DNA of 64,000 nucleotides from Burkholderia sp. Ac-20365. GTDB lineage: Bacteria; Pseudomonadota; Gammaproteobacteria; Burkholderiales; Burkholderiaceae. The notes under the pieces were generated by a model, which worked only from the letters and a program-made list of their open reading frames with translations, was not told where the DNA came from and made no database searches. Numbering within the stretch: position 1 is the stretch's first letter; every line of letters starts with the position of its first letter. Of this stretch, positions 23,845-33,264 are shown in pieces. A program made the translations under genes and the position numbers. The stretch spans positions 1-64,000 of the forward strand of contig NZ_JAAGPI010000023.1 in assembly GCF_017104715.1 (NCBI RefSeq). The letters run 5' to 3'.

Positions 23845-26151
23845 TCAGCCACCGGCCAGCATCCGCTGCGCTTCGCGCGCGAATTCCCCCGCCACGACGG
23901 GCCGGCCGAACAGATAACCTTGTTGCCGCTCGCAGCCGATCGAGCGCAGAAACGCGGCCTGCTCGCTCGTTTCGACGCCTTCGGCCGTCACGTTCATGCC
24001 GAGCGAATGCGCCATCGCGACGACGGCATGCGTGATCGCAACGGCGTCGCGATGCTCCGGCAAGCCCGCGACAAACGAACGGTCCACCTTCAGGCTATGC
24101 AGCGGAAAACGCTTCAGATACGACAGCGACGAATAGCCGGTGCCGAAGTCGTCGACGGAAATGCGCACGCCCATGCGCGCGAGCGTCGTCAGCAGCGGCA
24201 TCACGGCGTCGCTGTCGCTCATCAGCACGCCTTCTGTGATCTCCAGTTCGAGCGCGCACGCCTCCAGCCCCGCGAGTTCGAGACTCAGCGCCACATGCTC
24301 GATCAGCTCGCCGTTGATCTGCCGCGGCGACAGGTTCACGGCCATCATCAGATGCGGTGTGATCGTCTTGCGCCATTCGACCGCCTGCAGGCACGCGTTC
24401 TCCAGCACCCAGCGGCCGATATCGATGATGAGGCCGGTATCTTCCGCGACGGGAATGAACTCGACGGGCGACACATTGCCCAGTTCGCCGTTGTGCCAGC
24501 GCAAGAGCGCCTCCGCGCCGACGATGCGCCCGGTCGCACCCTCGACGATCGGTTGATAGGCAAGGCTCAGTTCATCGGCAACGAGCGCGCGCCGCAACGA
24601 CTGTTCGATAGCGAAGCGCCGCTGCAGCCGCTGGCTCAATTCGGACGTGAAAAACTGGAAGTTGTTGCGGCCGCGCTGCTTCGCGTCGTACATCGCGGAG
24701 TCGGCGTTGCGCATCAGCGTCTGCGCGTCGCGTCCGTCGTCGGGAAAGAGGCTGATGCCGATCGACGCGCCCAGGTAATACTCGTTGCCGCCGACGGCAA
24801 ACGGCTTCGCGATCGTATCGAGCACGCGTTGCGCGAGCGCGGTGAGAAACGACCCGTCGCCGTAGTCGCCCGTCGCAATCACGAACTCGTCGCCGCCGAC
24901 ACGCGCGAGCGTGTCCTCGCTGCGCACGCAGGCCGCGAGCCGCTCGGCGACGCTGCACAGCAGCGCGTCGCCGGCTTCGTGGCCGGCGATGTCGTTGACC
25001 TTCTTGAAGCCGTCCAGATCGACAAACAGCACGGCCAGACGCGGCGCGGACTCATGCAGTCCTGCACCGGTACCGGCATAGGGCGCGAGCAGCGCGCTCA
25101 TCCGGTCGGCAAGAAACGCGCGGTTGTAAAGCCCGGTCAACGAATCGCGCGTGGCGAGGTGCTGCAACTGCGCCCGCGCGGCGCGCACTGCGCTGATATC
25201 GTTGAACGACACCAGCACCGCATGCGGCTCGCTCTCGCCCGGCCTGACGATCGGCACGACGTTCTCGGTGATCCAGATCGATTCACCGTCCGCCAGTTCG
25301 AGCCGCAGCGTGATGCCAACGGCGGGCTCGCCCGTGTGCAGCACGCGCTGCGTCGGCTGGTCGCCGCCCTCGACGGGCGAACCGTCTTCCCGGAACGCGG
25401 CGCGAATCACCTTGTAGATGTCCTGGCCGATTACTTCGCCCGTCGCGTGCAGCATGCGCCGCGCGCTCGGATTGCAGGCCAGCACGACGCCGTCGCGCGT
25501 CTGCACGACGATCCCTTCGTTCAGATGATCGACCACCAGCCGGTGATGCTCCTCGCTTTCCGCAAGACGCTTGCGCATCAGATCCTGATGGACGGCGAGA
25601 CCCACGCTCTGGCCGATCTCGCGCAGCAGCGCATGTTCGTCTTCGTTGGGACGGCGCTGGCGGTCGTAGTAGACGCCGAACGCGCCGAGCACCTGGCCGG
25701 CGTCGTCCTCGAACGGCACCGACCAGCAGGCGCGCAGCCCGAGTGGCAGCGCGAGATGCCGGTAGTCCGACCACAACGGATCGTTTTCGATGTCATCGAC
25801 GATCACGAGCCGCCGGTCATGCATTGCCGTGCCGCAGGAACCGGCGCACGGACCGATAGACATGCCGTCGATAGCCTCGCTGTACAGCGCCGGCAGCGAC
25901 GGCGCCGCGCCGACGCGCACCGTGAATCCGTCGGTGTCCAGCACGAGGATCGAGCAGCGCGAGCCCTCGCCGAGCAGCGTTTCGGCGCGGCGGCACACTT
26001 CCGCCAGCAGTTCGGGCAGCGGCGTGCTGCGCGTGAGCAGACGCAATACGCTCTGTTCCGATGCCAGCACCTCGGCGGCCAGATCGGACCCGTGGCGAGT
26101 GCGTTCGGATGGCTTGTCAGTCGCGATGTCTGCAGTCACTGGACGACTCAT
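23845..26151 (-). CDS. GAF-PAS-GGDEF-EAL cyclic-di-GMP signalling protein
   Basis: A 768-residue cytoplasmic sensor with no membrane segment. It has a GAF domain (about 40-190), a PAS domain (about 200-320), GGDEF (about 330-490, GGDEF at 419-423, with the inhibitory RxxD site RSED at 410-413), and EAL (about 515-760, EALLRW at 547, DDFGTGYSSLSYLKRFP later). Both catalytic signatures are canonical, so it may act as cyclase, phosphodiesterase or both, with input from GAF/PAS ligands. The GAF segment PCAGSCGTAM contains two cysteines. ATG 26151 follows GGGAG. The GH114 hydrolase gene lies immediately downstream. Confidence 0.95.
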   Translation of the reverse strand: MSRPVTADIATDKPSERTRHGSDLAAEVLASEQSVLRLLTRSTPLPELLAEVCRRAETLLGEGSRCSILVLDTDGFTVRVGAAPSLPALYSEAIDGMSIGPCAGSCGTAMHDRRLVIVDDIENDPLWSDYRHLALPLGLRACWSVPFEDDAGQVLGAFGVYYDRQRRPNEDEHALLREIGQSVGLAVHQDLMRKRLAESEEHHRLVVDHLNEGIVVQTRDGVVLACNPSARRMLHATGEVIGQDIYKVIRAAFREDGSPVEGGDQPTQRVLHTGEPAVGITLRLELADGESIWITENVVPIVRPGESEPHAVLVSFNDISAVRAARAQLQHLATRDSLTGLYNRAFLADRMSALLAPYAGTGAGLHESAPRLAVLFVDLDGFKKVNDIAGHEAGDALLCSVAERLAACVRSEDTLARVGGDEFVIATGDYGDGSFLTALAQRVLDTIAKPFAVGGNEYYLGASIGISLFPDDGRDAQTLMRNADSAMYDAKQRGRNNFQFFTSELSQRLQRRFAIEQSLRRALVADELSLAYQPIVEGATGRIVGAEALLRWHNGELGNVSPVEFIPVAEDTGLIIDIGRWVLENACLQAVEWRKTITPHLMMAVNLSPRQINGELIEHVALSLELAGLEACALELEITEGVLMSDSDAVMPLLTTLARMGVRISVDDFGTGYSSLSYLKRFPLHSLKVDRSFVAGLPEHRDAVAITHAVVAMAHSLGMNVTAEGVETSEQAAFLRSIGCERQQGYLFGRPVVAGEFAREAQRMLAGG

Positions 26152-26240
26152 GGTTGCACTCCCTTCATGCAACAACGGCAGACGGACGCGCAGCGCGTAT
26201 CAGGGTTTACGCGAAGCACGGCCATGAACCTGCAACGACG

Positions 26241-27074
26241 CTATGTTCCATGCGGATTGAATTGCCGCGATTCGATTGCGCCGCCCTTCGCGACGATCGC
26301 CGTCGCTTCCGGTATTTCCTCCCACCAGCCTTCCAGGTCGACGAGCGGCTCGGAAAGCACCAGAAACGCATCGGCGCCGACGGCGGCCAGACGCGGATCA
26401 TCAGGATACAACTCCATCAGATGGCGGATCGACGTGCTGTGAAAAAGCGAGCGCGACTGCCGCTCGCTCGAATAGCGCGCCGACACGATCTGCTCGCCGT
26501 CCGTCGCGCAGACGGTCATGTTCAGCGGCGCCTCGATGCCGTGGCGCCGCCCCACTTCCTCGACGAAGCCCGCCATGCGTTCGAGCGCCAGCACGGGATC
26601 GATTTCGAGCCCGAAGGTCAGCGCCAGATAGAACATGACTTCGGAATCCGTCGAGCCCTCGATCGAAGCGAACAGGTCCGGGTCGATGCCGAGCATCAGG
26701 TCCCGCCGCACTTTCGGGTAGTTGCGGATCAGGCCGTTGTGCATGAACAGCCACCGGCCGTGGCGAAACGGATGACAGTTGGTTTCCTGCGACGGCGTAT
26801 CCGTCGCCGCGCGGATATGCGCGACGAACAGCGGCGCGCGCACGGCCCGCGCGGCGTCGCGCAGATTGCGGTCGCTCCACGCGGGATGCGCGCAGCGGTA
26901 GCGAAACGGGATATCGGTGGGATGACCGTACCAGCCGACGCCGAAGCCGTCGCCGTTGGTCGTTGTCTGCCCGAGCCGCGAATGAAGGCTCTGGTCGATC
27001 AGGGAATGCTTGGCCCGGAACAGCACGGCTTCGAGCTGAATCGGGTTGCCTGTGTAAGCCAGCCAGCGGCACAT
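26241..27074 (-). CDS. Class II glutamine amidotransferase (YafJ-like)
   Basis: A 277-residue N-terminal-nucleophile amidotransferase. Processing of MCRWLAYTG would expose catalytic Cys2. NGDGFGVGWYG, FVAHIRAATDTPSQETNCHPF and WLFMHNGLIRNY match the Gn_AT_II core, including the Arg and Asn/Gly glutamine-binding positions. In other organisms YafJ-type proteins release ammonia or act as gamma-glutamyl hydrolases (the EgtC/DUG3 group); the substrate here is unknown and no ergothioneine genes adjoin it. ATG 27074 follows GAGGAG. It lies upstream of the GGDEF/EAL gene (89-base gap) and downstream of the MarC gene on the same strand. Confidence 0.9.
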   Translation of the reverse strand: MCRWLAYTGNPIQLEAVLFRAKHSLIDQSLHSRLGQTTTNGDGFGVGWYGHPTDIPFRYRCAHPAWSDRNLRDAARAVRAPLFVAHIRAATDTPSQETNCHPFRHGRWLFMHNGLIRNYPKVRRDLMLGIDPDLFASIEGSTDSEVMFYLALTFGLEIDPVLALERMAGFVEEVGRRHGIEAPLNMTVCATDGEQIVSARYSSERQSRSLFHSTSIRHLMELYPDDPRLAAVGADAFLVLSEPLVDLEGWWEEIPEATAIVAKGGAIESRQFNPHGT

Positions 27075-27196
27075 GATCGGTCTCCTCGAAGAAAAACGCC
27101 TGCGCACGCTTCCGTTTGAAACGGCGTGAAGCGGCGCCGCTTTGATCGGGATCATGCCGGGTCACATCGGGGAAGCGCCCGACTGGCTCCCGGCGT

Positions 27197-27868
27197 TCAA
27201 TTGTTCAGCCGTCCGTTCGCAATCGGCGCGAGAAACTCGGACAGCCCCGTCAGGATGATCTGTACGCCGATGCACAGCAACAGAAAGGCGGACACGCGCA
27301 GCGCGACCTTTGTGCCTTCCTTGCCCAGATAACGGCCAAGGGTTGCCGAGTGGTTGTACGTGAACCAGATTGCGAGCATCACGAGAAACGAAATCGTCAC
27401 GGAAGCAATCGACGACATCACGAACTCCGACAGCTTGTGACTGCGGTTCGCGTTCAGCGCAATGGCGGTTGCCATCGTGCCGGGGCCTGTCGTGAGCGGC
27501 ACCGTCAACGGAAAGAAAGCCTTCGACATGGCGTTGTCGGGATCGACGGGCTTGACGGCTGCTTCGTTCGGCTGCCGTTCGGGCGCATTGAGCATATTCC
27601 ACGCGCTCACCGCCACGGCAAGACCGCCGCCTATGCGCAACGCTTCCATGGAAATGCCGAAGAAATGCAGGATCGGCGTACCGACAAAGAATACGACGAG
27701 CAGCACAAAGAACGCGTTGAGGGACACGCGTTTGGCGAGCGCGGCGCGCTCCGCGTCCGTGAGCGATTCCGTGCGGTCGAGGAACACGAACGCAATCGCG
27801 ATCGGGTTGATGATGCTGATCAACCCGGTGAAGCCAAACAGAATCTCCGAAATCAGGCTCGAAATCAT
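27197..27868 (-). CDS. MarC family (UPF0056) integral membrane protein
   Basis: A 223-residue inner-membrane protein with six predicted helices. The MarC signature is visible: FTGLISIINPIAIAFVFLD at the N terminus, RIGGGLAVAVSAWNML in the middle, and FFPLTVPLTTGPGTMATAIAL before the last helices. The family was once linked to multiple antibiotic resistance, but that link was withdrawn, and no transport substrate is established. ATG 27868 has a modest AAAGAG upstream. The divergent DUF3311 gene lies 324 bases away. Confidence 0.9.
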   Translation of the reverse strand: MISSLISEILFGFTGLISIINPIAIAFVFLDRTESLTDAERAALAKRVSLNAFFVLLVVFFVGTPILHFFGISMEALRIGGGLAVAVSAWNMLNAPERQPNEAAVKPVDPDNAMSKAFFPLTVPLTTGPGTMATAIALNANRSHKLSEFVMSSIASVTISFLVMLAIWFTYNHSATLGRYLGKEGTKVALRVSAFLLLCIGVQIILTGLSEFLAPIANGRLNN

Positions 27869-28192
27869 CGATGAAATCGCTCTTTGATGGTTTTGATTTT
27901 TGCGCCGCGCAACGGAGCATCAGGGCCGAACAGTGTAATTGCAACCAATTTCGCACGCCATGCGCGGGCACCTTCTTCATGCAATGCAGCACGCCTTCGA
28001 TGCACGCCGACGCCCACGGGCACTGCGTTTGCGCACGTTCCTTTCAATATACCTGCATATTTTTGGCGAGCTTTACCGGAATATGGCAAGAGGCATACAG
28101 TCGGTGCGCGGCATCTCAGTCGTTGCTTCAGGAATTGACGGTCACATTGACGTTCATCGAGACGGACTCATTCACAATCGAGGAGTTGTCCC
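27869..28192. other. Divergent intergenic region between the MarC and DUF3311 genes
   Basis: No credible gene. It should contain promoters for both neighbours. AT-richer segments occur near 27885-27905 and 28045-28065 (CAATATACCTGCATATTTTTGG). The latter offers a TATACC/CATATT -10-like element on either strand. GAGGAG at 28180-28185 is the Shine-Dalgarno of the DUF3311 gene. No clear operator was found. Confidence 0.35.
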
Positions 28193-28405
28193 ATGTCATT
28201 TCGTCTGCTCGCCGTGCTGCCGTTCATCGGCATTCTGCTCGGCGTTCCGTTCGTCAACCGCGTCGAGCCGCTCGTGCTCGGCATGCCGTTCGTGCTTGCG
28301 TGGATCGTGATGTGGGTGGTGCTGAGCTCGGTCATCATGGGCATCATCTACAAGCTCGACCCCGTGAACCGGCAGACTTCCTCCGGCGAGGAGGTGCGTT
28401 CATGA
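28193..28405 (+). CDS. DUF3311 small membrane subunit of the symporter
   Basis: A 70-residue protein with two hydrophobic helices (about 5-20 and 27-51), ending IIYKLDPVNRQTSSGEE. DUF3311 proteins are nearly always encoded just before a sodium/solute symporter and are thought to be its small accessory subunit (compare YhdT with PanF). ATG 28193 follows GAGGAG at good spacing. Its stop codon overlaps the symporter start codon in an ATGA arrangement, implying coupled translation and a stoichiometric partnership. Confidence 0.9.
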   Translation: MSFRLLAVLPFIGILLGVPFVNRVEPLVLGMPFVLAWIVMWVVLSSVIMGIIYKLDPVNRQTSSGEEVRS

Positions 28406-29880
28406 GCAGCGCCCTCGCAATCATCGTCGCCGTCACGCTGTTCGCGCTTTATCTGGGCATACGCGCCCGTCATGGGCACGACATGAGCCTTGAACAATGG
28501 ACGGTGGGCGGCCGCAGCTTCGGCACCGCGTTCGTGTTCCTGCTGATGGCAGGCGAGATCTATACGACGTTCACCTTCCTTGGCGGCAGCGGCTTCGCGT
28601 ATGGCAAGGGCGCACCCGTCTACTACATTCTTGCGTACGGCACGCTGGCGTATGTGCTGTCGTACTGGATGCTGCCGCCCGTGTGGCGCTTCGCGAAGAC
28701 GCATCGCGTCGTGTCGCAGCCGCACTTTCTCACGCGCAAATACGATAGCGCGCCGCTTGGGGTGCTGGTTGCGATCGTCGATGTGGCTGCGCTGATTCCT
28801 TATCTGGTGCTGCAGTTGAAGGGCCTTGGGATTATCGTGTCGACGGCATCGTATGGTGCGATTTCGTCATCGGCGGCGATATGGATCGGCGCGGCTGTTG
28901 TCACGATCTACGTGACGGTATCGGGTGTGCGCGGCTCGGCATGGAATTCGGTCGTCAAGGACATGCTCATTCTTGGCATCGTGCTGTTTCTTGGCATCTA
29001 TCTGCCGATGCATTATTACGGCGGCCTCGGTCAGATGTTTCATGCGATCGATGCTGCGCGTCCTGGCTTTCTCACGTTCCCTGAGAAGGGCTCGAGCGTC
29101 ACCTGGTTCCAGTCGACGGTTCTGCTTACCGCGCTGGGCTTCTTTATGTGGCCGCATACGTTTGGATCTGTCTTTACCGCGAAGGACGAACGGATCTTTC
29201 GACGTAACGCGATGGTGTTGCCGCTTTATCAGCTGATCCTGCTGTTCGTGTTCTTTGTTGGCTTTGCTGCGGCGCTGAAGGTGCCGGGCCTCAAAGGCGG
29301 CGATATCGATCTGTCGTTGTTCAAGCTGTCGTTGCAGACGTTTGATCCGTGGTTTGTTGGGGTGATTGGTGCCGCTGGCGTGCTGACTGCGCTTGTGCCA
29401 GGTTCCATGATTCTCACGACGGCTTCGACGTTGCTTGCTAACGATGTTTATCGCGGGCTTGTGCAGCGTAATGCTTCCGATGAGACGGTTGCAAAGCTTG
29501 CGCGGGTTTTCGTGCCTGTTGTTGCGCTGGTGGCCGTGCTTTTTACATTGCATGGCGGGGAGACGATTGTTGCTCTCCTTTTGATGGGGTATAGCTTTGT
29601 TACGCAACTGTTCCCCGCTATTATTTGCAGCCTCGCGCCGCGGAATCGTGCTACGAAACAAGGGGCGTTTTGCGGGATTGTGGTTGGGGTCGCCGTTGTT
29701 GCAATCACCACTATCTTCAAGATGAGCGTCGGGCAGTTGATGCCGTTTTTGCCCGATGCGCTCAAGGACGTCAATATCGGGTTTCTTGCGCTCGCGCTGA
29801 ATGTTGTTGTGTTTGTGGTTGTTAGTGCTGTTACTCAGCCGCAGGCGCAGGGTGAGCAGTCTTCCGTGCAAACGCGTTGA
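28402..29880 (+). CDS. Sodium/solute symporter (SSS family)
   Basis: A 492-residue inner-membrane protein with about 13 helices. SSS features include the N-terminal EQWTVGGRSFGTAFVFLLMAGE segment, the YVTVSGVRGSAWNSVVKDMLIL core (the usual GGLRAV-T-D sodium-site region), and GVLTALVPGSMILTTASTLLANDVYR with Ser/Thr at the Na2 site. The substrate cannot be read; pantothenate, proline and organic acids are transported by relatives. ATG 28402 overlaps the DUF3311 stop codon and has GAGGAGG upstream. The frame is open far upstream, but that part overlaps DUF3311. Its 3' side runs into the repeat region at 29.9 kb. Confidence 0.92.
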   Translation: MSSALAIIVAVTLFALYLGIRARHGHDMSLEQWTVGGRSFGTAFVFLLMAGEIYTTFTFLGGSGFAYGKGAPVYYILAYGTLAYVLSYWMLPPVWRFAKTHRVVSQPHFLTRKYDSAPLGVLVAIVDVAALIPYLVLQLKGLGIIVSTASYGAISSSAAIWIGAAVVTIYVTVSGVRGSAWNSVVKDMLILGIVLFLGIYLPMHYYGGLGQMFHAIDAARPGFLTFPEKGSSVTWFQSTVLLTALGFFMWPHTFGSVFTAKDERIFRRNAMVLPLYQLILLFVFFVGFAAALKVPGLKGGDIDLSLFKLSLQTFDPWFVGVIGAAGVLTALVPGSMILTTASTLLANDVYRGLVQRNASDETVAKLARVFVPVVALVAVLFTLHGGETIVALLLMGYSFVTQLFPAIICSLAPRNRATKQGAFCGIVVGVAVVAITTIFKMSVGQLMPFLPDALKDVNIGFLALALNVVVFVVVSAVTQPQAQGEQSSVQTR

Positions 29881-29932
29881 CGAGTTTTTTTGCTGGCGGC
29901 GCCTCGATGATGTTGTTTGCTTAAGGGGTCGC

Positions 29933-30680
29933 TGGCATTCGCGTTTTGTTACTGGTGCTTCAGGCGTTGCCCCTGTGCGGGGTGGCATGCGCTTTTGGTT
30001 TTGTTTGGTTTGCTTGTGGTTTCGCTGGCATCCGCGATTTGTTTTGCCTGCTTCACGCGTTGCCCCTGTGCGGGGCGGCACTTACTTTCTTTGCCGCCGC
30101 AAAGAAAGTAAGCAAAGAAAGCGGGCTAACACCGCCCGTTCTTGACCTCCGCCTGAGGGCCCCCAACAGTTCCTCCACTTCACACGGCGTCCTGCCATTC
30201 ACTGCCCGTTGCCAACGCCTTGAATGGGCGCCTCACCCACTTCAGTCACCCGTAGCGCAGCAAGCGGCAGCGATTGGTTACGGCCGCCCAGGTGGCAAAC
30301 TGTGTGTAGGTCGTAGTGCTTCACACCTCTGCGTTCTTACGACACCGATGGTGCTTTTCAGTCCGGAGTGGAGCGCGTACGCCGCGACAGCCTACACACA
30401 GTTTGCCGCCATAGAACGTGGGCGATGCGATCTCGCGTGTGGCCACGCGGGAGTGTGAAGCGGGTGATGCGCTCAATCAGAGCGTTGGCAACGGGCGGTG
30501 GAAGGCAGGTTGCCGTTTGAAGCGGAGGACCCGTCGGGGGCCCTCGGGCGGAAACAAGGATTAGCGGTGTTCAGCGGCTTTCTTTTGCCTACTTTTCTTT
30601 GCCGCGGCAAAGAAAAGTAGGTGCCGCCCCGCACAGGGGCAACGCGTGAAGTACGAAGACAAATCGCGGATGCCACCACC
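29933..30680. repeat. Interspersed palindromic repeat, copies 2 and 3 in inverted array
   Basis: Two tandem units (29933-29990 and 30022-30082, each with GTTGCCCCTGTGCGGGG) lead to an imperfect 32-bp palindrome at 30081-30112. About 480 bases on is a second, perfect 34-bp palindrome (30588-30621) and another unit, in the opposite direction. In between, nested inverted repeats include CACTGCCCGTTGCCAACGC near 30199 against its near-complement at 30482-30500. GGCAAACTGTGTGTAGG (about 30294-30310) pairs with CCTACACACAGTTTGCC (about 30390-30406). The whole block can therefore fold on itself around 30350. It lies between convergent genes (symporter and cobM). No coding capacity is seen. Confidence 0.8.
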
Positions 30681-30695
30681 AACAACAACAACACC

Positions 30696-31433
30696 TCACC
30701 TGCCATCGGCATCTTTGGCATACAACGTTGAATCTGCAAAATGCTCAGCATCGAGCACACGCCCCACCAATATCAACGCAGTGCGTTCAATATCAGTCGC
30801 CTGCACCCTGGCAACAATATCAGCCAGGGTCCCGCACACCCGCTCTTCATCAGGCCAACTAGCCCGATAAACAACCGCGACAGGACAGTCGCCCCCATAG
30901 TACGGCACGAGCACATCAACAATGCTGGCAAGATGCCGCACGCCAAGATGAATCGCCATGGTCGCCCTATGCCGCGCGAGATCGGCCAACTGCTCGCCGT
31001 CAGGCATCGAAGTCTTCCGCGCATAGCGCGTCAAGATCACCGTCTGCGACACATCAGGCAACGTCAACTCAACGCCAAGCGTAGCCGCACACGCTGCCGT
31101 CGCCGTCACCCCAGGCACGATCTCATACGGAATGCCAAGTGCACGCAAGCGGCGAATCTGCTCGCCAATCGCCCCATATAACGACGGATCGCCCGAATGC
31201 ACGCGCGCAACGTCCTGCCCTTTGGCATGCGCTTGCGCAAGCAGCGCGATGATCGCATCGAGATCGAGCTCGGCCGTATTCACCACCTGTTCGGCAACAT
31301 TGCCGCTCAACACGGCTTCAGGCACCAGCGAGCCGGCATACAGAATCACCGGACACGTGCGCACCAGACGCTGCCCCTTTACCGTGATCAGTTCAGGATC
31401 ACCCGGCCCCGCGCCGATAAAAAACACCGTCAT
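30696..31433 (-). CDS. cobM: Precorrin-4 C(11)-methyltransferase
   Basis: A 245-residue SAM-dependent corrinoid methyltransferase of the tetrapyrrole methylase fold. The N-terminal loop [36 protein letters not shown] and the long helix after PYEIVPGVTATAACAATLGVELTLPDVSQTVILTR identify CobM/CbiF. It methylates C-11 of precorrin-4 in the aerobic pathway. ATG 31433 overlaps the cobK stop codon (ATGA), so it is the fourth gene of the minus-strand cobL-cbiD-cobK-cobM operon. The palindromic repeat lies just beyond its 3' end and may serve as transcript end. Confidence 0.96.
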   Translation of the reverse strand: MTVFFIGAGPGDPELITVKGQRLVRTCPVILYAGSLVPEAVLSGNVAEQVVNTAELDLDAIIALLAQAHAKGQDVARVHSGDPSLYGAIGEQIRRLRALGIPYEIVPGVTATAACAATLGVELTLPDVSQTVILTRYARKTSMPDGEQLADLARHRATMAIHLGVRHLASIVDVLVPYYGGDCPVAVVYRASWPDEERVCGTLADIVARVQATDIERTALILVGRVLDAEHFADSTLYAKDADGR

Positions 31434-32167
31434 TTCACACCACTCCAATCTTCTTCATTCAATGCGCGCAGCAGTTGCGCCGGACTGTCGAACTCGCGAT
31501 CGACATCGGGCAACGCAGGACGCCGCATCATCACCACAGGCACCTTCAACTCGCGCGCGACTTCGAGCTTCGCCTGCGTCGCGGCGCCGCCGCTGTTCTT
31601 CGTCACCAGCACATCGATGTGATTCAACGCGAACAGCGCCCGTTCACCGTCGATATCGAACGGACCCCGTGCATCGATAATTCGCGCGCGCTCGTTGCCC
31701 GGATGCGCGTCGAGACAACGCACGAGCCAATACTGATGCGCCGGTATCTCGTCGAGATGCACAAGCGGCTCGCGGCCCGAGGTGAACAGCACGCGCCGGA
31801 ACGCGCGAATCGCATCGACCAGCGCATCCCAGTCGTCCACCATCCGCCAGTCATCGCCCGTCTGCTGCGTCCAGCCCGCGCGGCGCAGCGCCCAGCATGG
31901 CACCTGCGCCGTACGGCACGCAGCCGCCGCGTTCGCGCTCATTTGCGCGGCATACGGATGCGTCGCGTCGATCACCAGCGCAATGCCTTCGCTTTCGATG
32001 AACCGCGCCAGCCCTTCGCAGCCACCAAAGCCGCCGACCCGCACTTCACACGCGAGCCCTTCCGGCACACGTCCGAGTCCCGCCAGACTGTAGACATGCT
32101 GCGGCCCGAGCTGCCGCGCGATCTGCAACGCGTCGCCCGTTCCGCCGAGCAGCAGCACCCGCTTCAT
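31430..32167 (-). CDS. cobK: Precorrin-6A reductase
   Basis: A 245-residue NADPH-dependent reductase that converts precorrin-6A to dihydro-precorrin-6A (6B). The N-terminal [18 protein letters not shown] nucleotide-binding start, [20 protein letters not shown] and [31 protein letters not shown] are the CobK/CbiJ signatures. Length is normal. Its start overlaps the cbiD stop codon and its stop codon overlaps the cobM start, so the operon is tightly coupled. It acts between the C1 methyltransferase (here CbiD) and CobL. Confidence 0.95.
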   Translation of the reverse strand: MKRVLLLGGTGDALQIARQLGPQHVYSLAGLGRVPEGLACEVRVGGFGGCEGLARFIESEGIALVIDATHPYAAQMSANAAAACRTAQVPCWALRRAGWTQQTGDDWRMVDDWDALVDAIRAFRRVLFTSGREPLVHLDEIPAHQYWLVRCLDAHPGNERARIIDARGPFDIDGERALFALNHIDVLVTKNSGGAATQAKLEVARELKVPVVMMRRPALPDVDREFDSPAQLLRALNEEDWSGVK

Positions 32168-33264
32168 CGCGCCACACCCATGATGTTGCCCTGCCGGTCG
32201 ATCGCGAACATCTCGACTTCAACCGATGCCGGCACGATCTCGCGCGCCACATCGCGCGCCCGTGCGCAGACGATGTCGCCGAGCGGCACGCCTTTTTTCA
32301 ACGCCATTGCCAGCGCTTCCTGGCTCGTGTTCGCCGCGACAATGGCGGCCTGCAACGCGGCATCGCTCGCCGCATGTCCCGCGCACCACGCGGCAAGTTG
32401 CGGCAGATCGATGCTCGAATTGCGGCTGTGCAAATCGAGATGCCCGGCCGCGAGCTTGCTCAGCTTGCCGAAGCCGCCGCACATGCTGAGCTTGTCGACG
32501 GGCGCGCGTTTCAGATGCTTGAGCACCGCGCCCGCGAAGTCGCCCATTTCGATCAGCGCAATATCGGGCAACTGGTAGTAAGCGCGCATCGCGTCCTCGC
32601 TCGCGTTGCCCGTGCACGCGGCGATATGCCTGTAGCCGTTCGCGCGCGCCACATCGATGCCCTGATGGATCGAAGCGATATACGCCGAACACGAAAACGG
32701 CCGCACGATACCCGTCGTGCCGAGTATCGACAGCCCGCCGATAATGCCCAGCCGCGGATTCATCGTCTTTTGCGCAAGTTCTTCGCCGTTCTCGACGCCG
32801 ATCGTCACGTCGAAGCCGCCCGCGTAGCCATGCTCGGCAGCGAGTTCGGTCAAATGCGCGGTCATCATCTGACGCGGCACCGGGTTGATAGCCGCCTCGC
32901 CCACAGGCAGCGTGAGCCCCGCGCGCGTCACCGTGCCGACGCCCGGCCCCGCATGAAAGCGCACGCCAGGCGTGTCGGCGAGACGCACGCGCGCGAACAC
33001 CACGGCGCCATGTGTGACGTCGGGGTCGTCGCCCGCGTCCTTGATGGTGCCGGCTTCGGCTGCATGTGGATCGTCGTCGAGCAGGCGGCAGAACACGAGC
33101 TTCATCGGCACGTGCTGGCCTTTTGGCAGCACGATTTCGGCGATGTCGCTGGCCACGCCCGTCAGCAGCAGACGCGCCGCCGCCAGCGACGTCGCCGTCG
33201 CGCAGCTTCCCGTCGTGTAGCCGCTGCGCAGCGGCGCGGGTTGTTCGGGCGTTTCGTCGCGCAT
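32164..33264 (-). CDS. cbiD: Cobalt-precorrin-5B (C1)-methyltransferase, CbiD
   Basis: A 366-residue protein with the CbiD fold rather than that of CobF. The N-terminal [61 protein letters not shown] and the C-terminal [21 protein letters not shown] are diagnostic. CbiD methylates C-1 with loss of the C20 fragment in the cobalt-early (anaerobic) route; in this cobalt-late locus it must do the corresponding step, replacing CobF. ATG 33264 is chosen because it overlaps the cobL stop codon and begins the family start; longer upstream frames lie inside cobL. It is the second gene of the minus-strand operon. Confidence 0.95.
   Translation of the reverse strand: MRDETPEQPAPLRSGYTTGSCATATSLAAARLLLTGVASDIAEIVLPKGQHVPMKLVFCRLLDDDPHAAEAGTIKDAGDDPDVTHGAVVFARVRLADTPGVRFHAGPGVGTVTRAGLTLPVGEAAINPVPRQMMTAHLTELAAEHGYAGGFDVTIGVENGEELAQKTMNPRLGIIGGLSILGTTGIVRPFSCSAYIASIHQGIDVARANGYRHIAACTGNASEDAMRAYYQLPDIALIEMGDFAGAVLKHLKRAPVDKLSMCGGFGKLSKLAAGHLDLHSRNSSIDLPQLAAWCAGHAASDAALQAAIVAANTSQEALAMALKKGVPLGDIVCARARDVAREIVPASVEVEMFAIDRQGNIMGVAR

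Noticed and set aside
23920-26442. 840-residue open frame on the plus strand
   Set aside because: It is antisense to the GGDEF/EAL gene, whose motifs are clear. The product is Arg/His-rich and has no recognisable domain.
28867-30081. 404-residue open frame on the minus strand
   Set aside because: It is antisense to the sodium/solute symporter and runs into the repeat at 29.9 kb, giving Lys/Gln/Asn-rich low-complexity sequence.
29933-30680. Insertion sequence
   Set aside because: Inverted repeats are present but there is no transposase or remnant of one, so it is listed as a repeat only.
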